From NCBI GenBank assembly GCA_964396335.1, contig CAYNEX010000032.1, forward strand, positions 1 to 23,310: a stretch of DNA of 23,310 nucleotides. The letters run 5' to 3'. Origin of the DNA: ZC4RG30 sp964396335 (GTDB lineage Bacteria > Pseudomonadota > Gammaproteobacteria > Steroidobacterales > Steroidobacteraceae). Within the stretch, counting starts at the first letter, position 1; each line of letters begins with the position of its first letter. This document shows, one piece after another, positions 21,017 through 23,310 of the stretch. A program made the translations under genes and the position numbers. The notes beneath the pieces were generated by a model that saw only the letters and a program-made list of their open reading frames with translations, was not told the DNA's origin and did not search any database.

Positions 21017-23310
21017 GGCGTTGCTCCAGGAAGCAGCGCAGCTCGGCACCGGTGCGCGAGCTGCGATGGGTGGCCACCGACTGCGGCGATCCGGCCACGA
21101 CGATGCGTCCGCCGGCCGGACCGGCTTCCGGTCCCAGGTCGATCACCCAGTCGGCCTGTGCCACCACATCCAGATTGTGCTCCACCACCAGCACGGTGTT
21201 GCCGGCATCGGCCAGGCGATGCAGGACCGCGATCAGGCGTTCGACGTCGGCCATGTGCAGGCCCACGGTGGGTTCGTCGAGGATGTAGAACGAACCGCGC
21301 GCCGGCGGCACGTCGCCCGGCTTCAGGCGCGCCAGTTCGGTGACCAGCTTGATGCGCTGGGCTTCGCCGCCGGACAGCGTCGGGCTCTGCTGGCCCAGCG
21401 TCAGGTAACCCAGGCCCACTTCCTGCAGCAGCGTCAGCGCATGGTGGATGGCGCGATGGCTGGCGAAGAATTCCACCGCCTCATCCACGCTCATCGCCAG
21501 CACGTCACCGATGCTCTTGTCGCGCCAGCGCACGCTGAGCGTCTCCGGGTCGAAGCGCTGCCCCTTGCACACATCGCAGGGCACCTTCACGTCGGGCAGG
21601 AAGTTCATTTCGACGGTGCGCATGCCCTGGCCCTCGCAGGCCGGGCAGCGTCCGCCGGCGGTGTTGAACGAGAAGCGGCTGGCGGTGTAACCGCGGATGC
21701 CGGCCTCGGTGGTGCCGGCGAACACGCGGCGGATCGCGTCCCAGAAACCCACATAGGTGGCCGGGCAGGAGCGCGGTGTCTTGCCGATCGGCGTCTGGTC
21801 CACTTCCAGCACGCGTTCGATGAGCTCGAGGCCATGCAACGCCTTGCAGTGCTGCGGTCTGCCGGCGCCCTTGCCCTTGCCCTTGCCCTTGCGCGACAGC
21901 GCGCGCGCCAGTTCCGGTTGCAGCACATCCAGCGCCAGCGTCGACTTGCCGGAGCCGGAGACCCCGGTGAGCGCGATCAACCGGCCCAGTGGCAGGTCGA
22001 CGTCGAGATTGCGCAGGTTGTGCAGGTTGATGCCTTCGAGGCGCAGCATCGGTGTGGCATCGCGGCCGCGTTTCACCACCGGGCGGCGCGGTTCGGCCGG
22101 ATGCTGCATCGGCGCGCGCAGGCAGCGCGCGGTGATGGATTCCGGGTGCTTCAGCAGTTCTTCCATCGTGCCGGCCGCCACCACCTGGCCGCCGCGCGAA
22201 CCGGCGCCGGGGCCGAGGTCGAGCACATGGTCGGCGCGGCGGATGGTTTCCTCATCGTGCTCCACCACCACCAGCGTATTGCGGCCCTGGCCCAGCTGTT
22301 CCAGTGCATCCAGCAGCAGGCGGTTGTCGCGCGGATGCAGGCCGATGGTGGGTTCGTCGAGCACGTAACACACGCCGCGCAGGTTCGAGCCCAGCTGCGC
22401 GGCCAGGCGCAGGCGCTGGGTTTCGCCGCCGGAGAGCGTCGGCGCGGAACGATCGAGCGTCAGGTAGCCAAGACCCACGCGCGCCAGGAAGCCGAGGCGT
22501 CCATGGATCTCGGGGATCAGGTCACGCGCGATCTCGACCTCGCGGCCGTTGAGCTTCAGTCCGTCGAGGAACCTCGAGAGTTCATCGATCGACAGCTTCG
22601 CGAGGTCGGCGATCGAGCGGTCGCGGAACTTCACCGCCAGCGCGACCGGATTGAGGCGCGCGCCATCACAGGTTTCGCAGGTCGCGGCATCGGCGCCGGT
22701 CTCGAGCCAGTAATCCTCCTCGCCGGTCTGCTCCGCGTCGAACTCCGGCAGCGTGAGGCCGGTGCCATGGCAGTCCGCGCACCAGCCGCGTGCGCTGCTC
22801 CAGGCGAACAGTCGCGGATCGGGCTCGGGAAAACCACGGCCGCAGCCGGGGCAGGCGCGGCGCGAGGAGAACGACTGCATCGCGCCGCCATCCTGCGGCT
22901 GCACCAGCAGCACACCCTTGCCGGCTTCCAGTCCCTGGTCGACCAGCGTCCGCAGCACAGGTTCGTTGCGTGGCGTGACCTGCACCTCGCCCAGCGGCAG
23001 CTCGATGTCATGCACCTTGTTGCGCGCCAGCTTCGGCCAGCGTTCGGTGGACACCAGCTTGCCGTCGACACGCAGCTGCGCATGGCCCTTCTTCGCCGCC
23101 CAGCGCGCCAGTTCGTTGTAGATGCCCTTGCGGCCGCTGACCAGTGGCGCGTACAGCGATACCTGCGTGCCGCGATGGCCCTTCAGGATGCGCGCCACGA
23201 TGGCATCGCTGCTCAGCGGTTCGATCGGCAGTTCGCAGTCCGGGCAATGCTGCGTGCCCAGCTTCACGAACAGCAGGCGCAGGAAGGGATGGATCTCGGT
23301 CAGCGTGGCC
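21006..23310 (-). CDS. UvrA-family excinuclease ABC subunit A, insertion domain missing; 5' end outside window
   Basis: At least 767 residues of a UvrA-type DNA-damage-recognition ATPase, open to the window edge; the GTG at 23265-23267 is internal (upstream codons read TLTEIHPFLRLLF, a usual UvrA segment). Visible parts in order: a region matching the UvrB-binding part (CPDCELPIEP onward), a zinc module CPGC...CADC, ABC signature LSGGETQRLRLA with Walker B VLDEPTIGLH, second-half Walker A GVSGSGKST (about 21938-21970), the C-terminal zinc module CPAC...CDVC, and LSGGEAQRIKL with ILDEPTVGLH. Between CADC and the next CETC there are only 30 residues, where E. coli UvrA has well over 100, so the DNA-contacting insertion domain is essentially absent. 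A Lys-Gly repeat (21867-21890) follows the second Walker A. It may be a repair paralogue rather than the main UvrA. Confidence 0.9.
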   Translation of the reverse strand, partial: ATLTEIHPFLRLLFVKLGTQHCPDCELPIEPLSSDAIVARILKGHRGTQVSLYAPLVSGRKGIYNELARWAAKKGHAQLRVDGKLVSTERWPKLARNKVHDIELPLGEVQVTPRNEPVLRTLVDQGLEAGKGVLLVQPQDGGAMQSFSSRRACPGCGRGFPEPDPRLFAWSSARGWCADCHGTGLTLPEFDAEQTGEEDYWLETGADAATCETCDGARLNPVALAVKFRDRSIADLAKLSIDELSRFLDGLKLNGREVEIARDLIPEIHGRLGFLARVGLGYLTLDRSAPTLSGGETQRLRLAAQLGSNLRGVCYVLDEPTIGLHPRDNRLLLDALEQLGQGRNTLVVVEHDEETIRRADHVLDLGPGAGSRGGQVVAAGTMEELLKHPESITARCLRAPMQHPAEPRRPVVKRGRDATPMLRLEGINLHNLRNLDVDLPLGRLIALTGVSGSGKSTLALDVLQPELARALSRKGKGKGKGAGRPQHCKALHGLELIERVLEVDQTPIGKTPRSCPATYVGFWDAIRRVFAGTTEAGIRGYTASRFSFNTAGGRCPACEGQGMRTVEMNFLPDVKVPCDVCKGQRFDPETLSVRWRDKSIGDVLAMSVDEAVEFFASHRAIHHALTLLQEVGLGYLTLGQQSPTLSGGEAQRIKLVTELARLKPGDVPPARGSFYILDEPTVGLHMADVERLIAVLHRLADAGNTVLVVEHNLDVVAQADWVIDLGPEAGPAGGRIVVAGSPQSVATHRSSRTGAELRCFLEQRHGT
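21867..21890 (-). repeat. Four tandem GCCCTT hexamers in the uvrA-like gene
   Basis: The hexamer occurs four times without interruption and encodes KG repeats (KGKGKGKG) in a basic loop after the second Walker A motif. Gain or loss of one unit keeps the frame and changes the loop by two residues. Confidence 0.85.

Overview
The window is a high-GC, tightly packed bacterial chromosome segment. Several proteins have a gammaproteobacterial character: an IlvA C-terminus close to the E. coli type, numerous lipobox lipoproteins, a GGDEF-EAL protein and a GEMM-I riboswitch. I infer a gammaproteobacterium near the Xanthomonadales/Lysobacterales, from general resemblance only. I see no tRNA, rRNA, insertion sequence, phage gene or CRISPR array.

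Layout. (1) 1-326: the 3' end of ilvA (threonine deaminase). (2) 498-12256: ten co-directional genes that overlap or are spaced by at most 16 nt, so almost certainly one operon. They encode three lipoproteins, a membrane Ser/Thr kinase with a periplasmic TPR/PEGA-like tail, a membrane protein with an FHA-like domain, PEGA repeats and an FGE/sulfatase-modifying-like domain, a small exported protein, a cytoplasmic Hsp70-like/FHA fusion, two membrane-anchored von Willebrand A (VWA) proteins that share an unusual Asp/Cys-rich transmembrane motif, and a fourth lipoprotein. (3) 12257-15019, minus strand: two tandem paralogous exported TPR proteins with TonB-C-like ends; the first meets the operon end-to-end with no intergenic base. 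(4) 15144-15827: an atypical short-chain dehydrogenase. (5) 15907-18741: a membrane GGDEF-EAL protein. (6) 18861-20656: a promoter, a cyclic-di-GMP-I (GEMM-I) riboswitch and a protein with two SPOR-like domains. (7) 20714-23310, minus strand: a UvrA-family protein (5' end outside the window) lacking the usual insertion domain, followed by an overlapping small Cys-rich zinc-ribbon protein.

The most novel-looking part is the 498-12256 operon. Its architecture suggests a trans-envelope phospho-signalling or assembly apparatus. A kinase and two FHA-type modules sit in the cytoplasm. Two VWA proteins, PEGA repeats, TPRs and a non-catalytic FGE-like fold are predicted in the periplasm. Four lipoproteins are probably on the outer membrane. 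I recognise the domains but not an established named system with this gene set. The TPR/TonB-C paralogues beside it may belong to the same process. A second theme is c-di-GMP: an enzyme with both synthesis and hydrolysis domains lies directly upstream of a c-di-GMP-sensing riboswitch that should control the SPOR protein.
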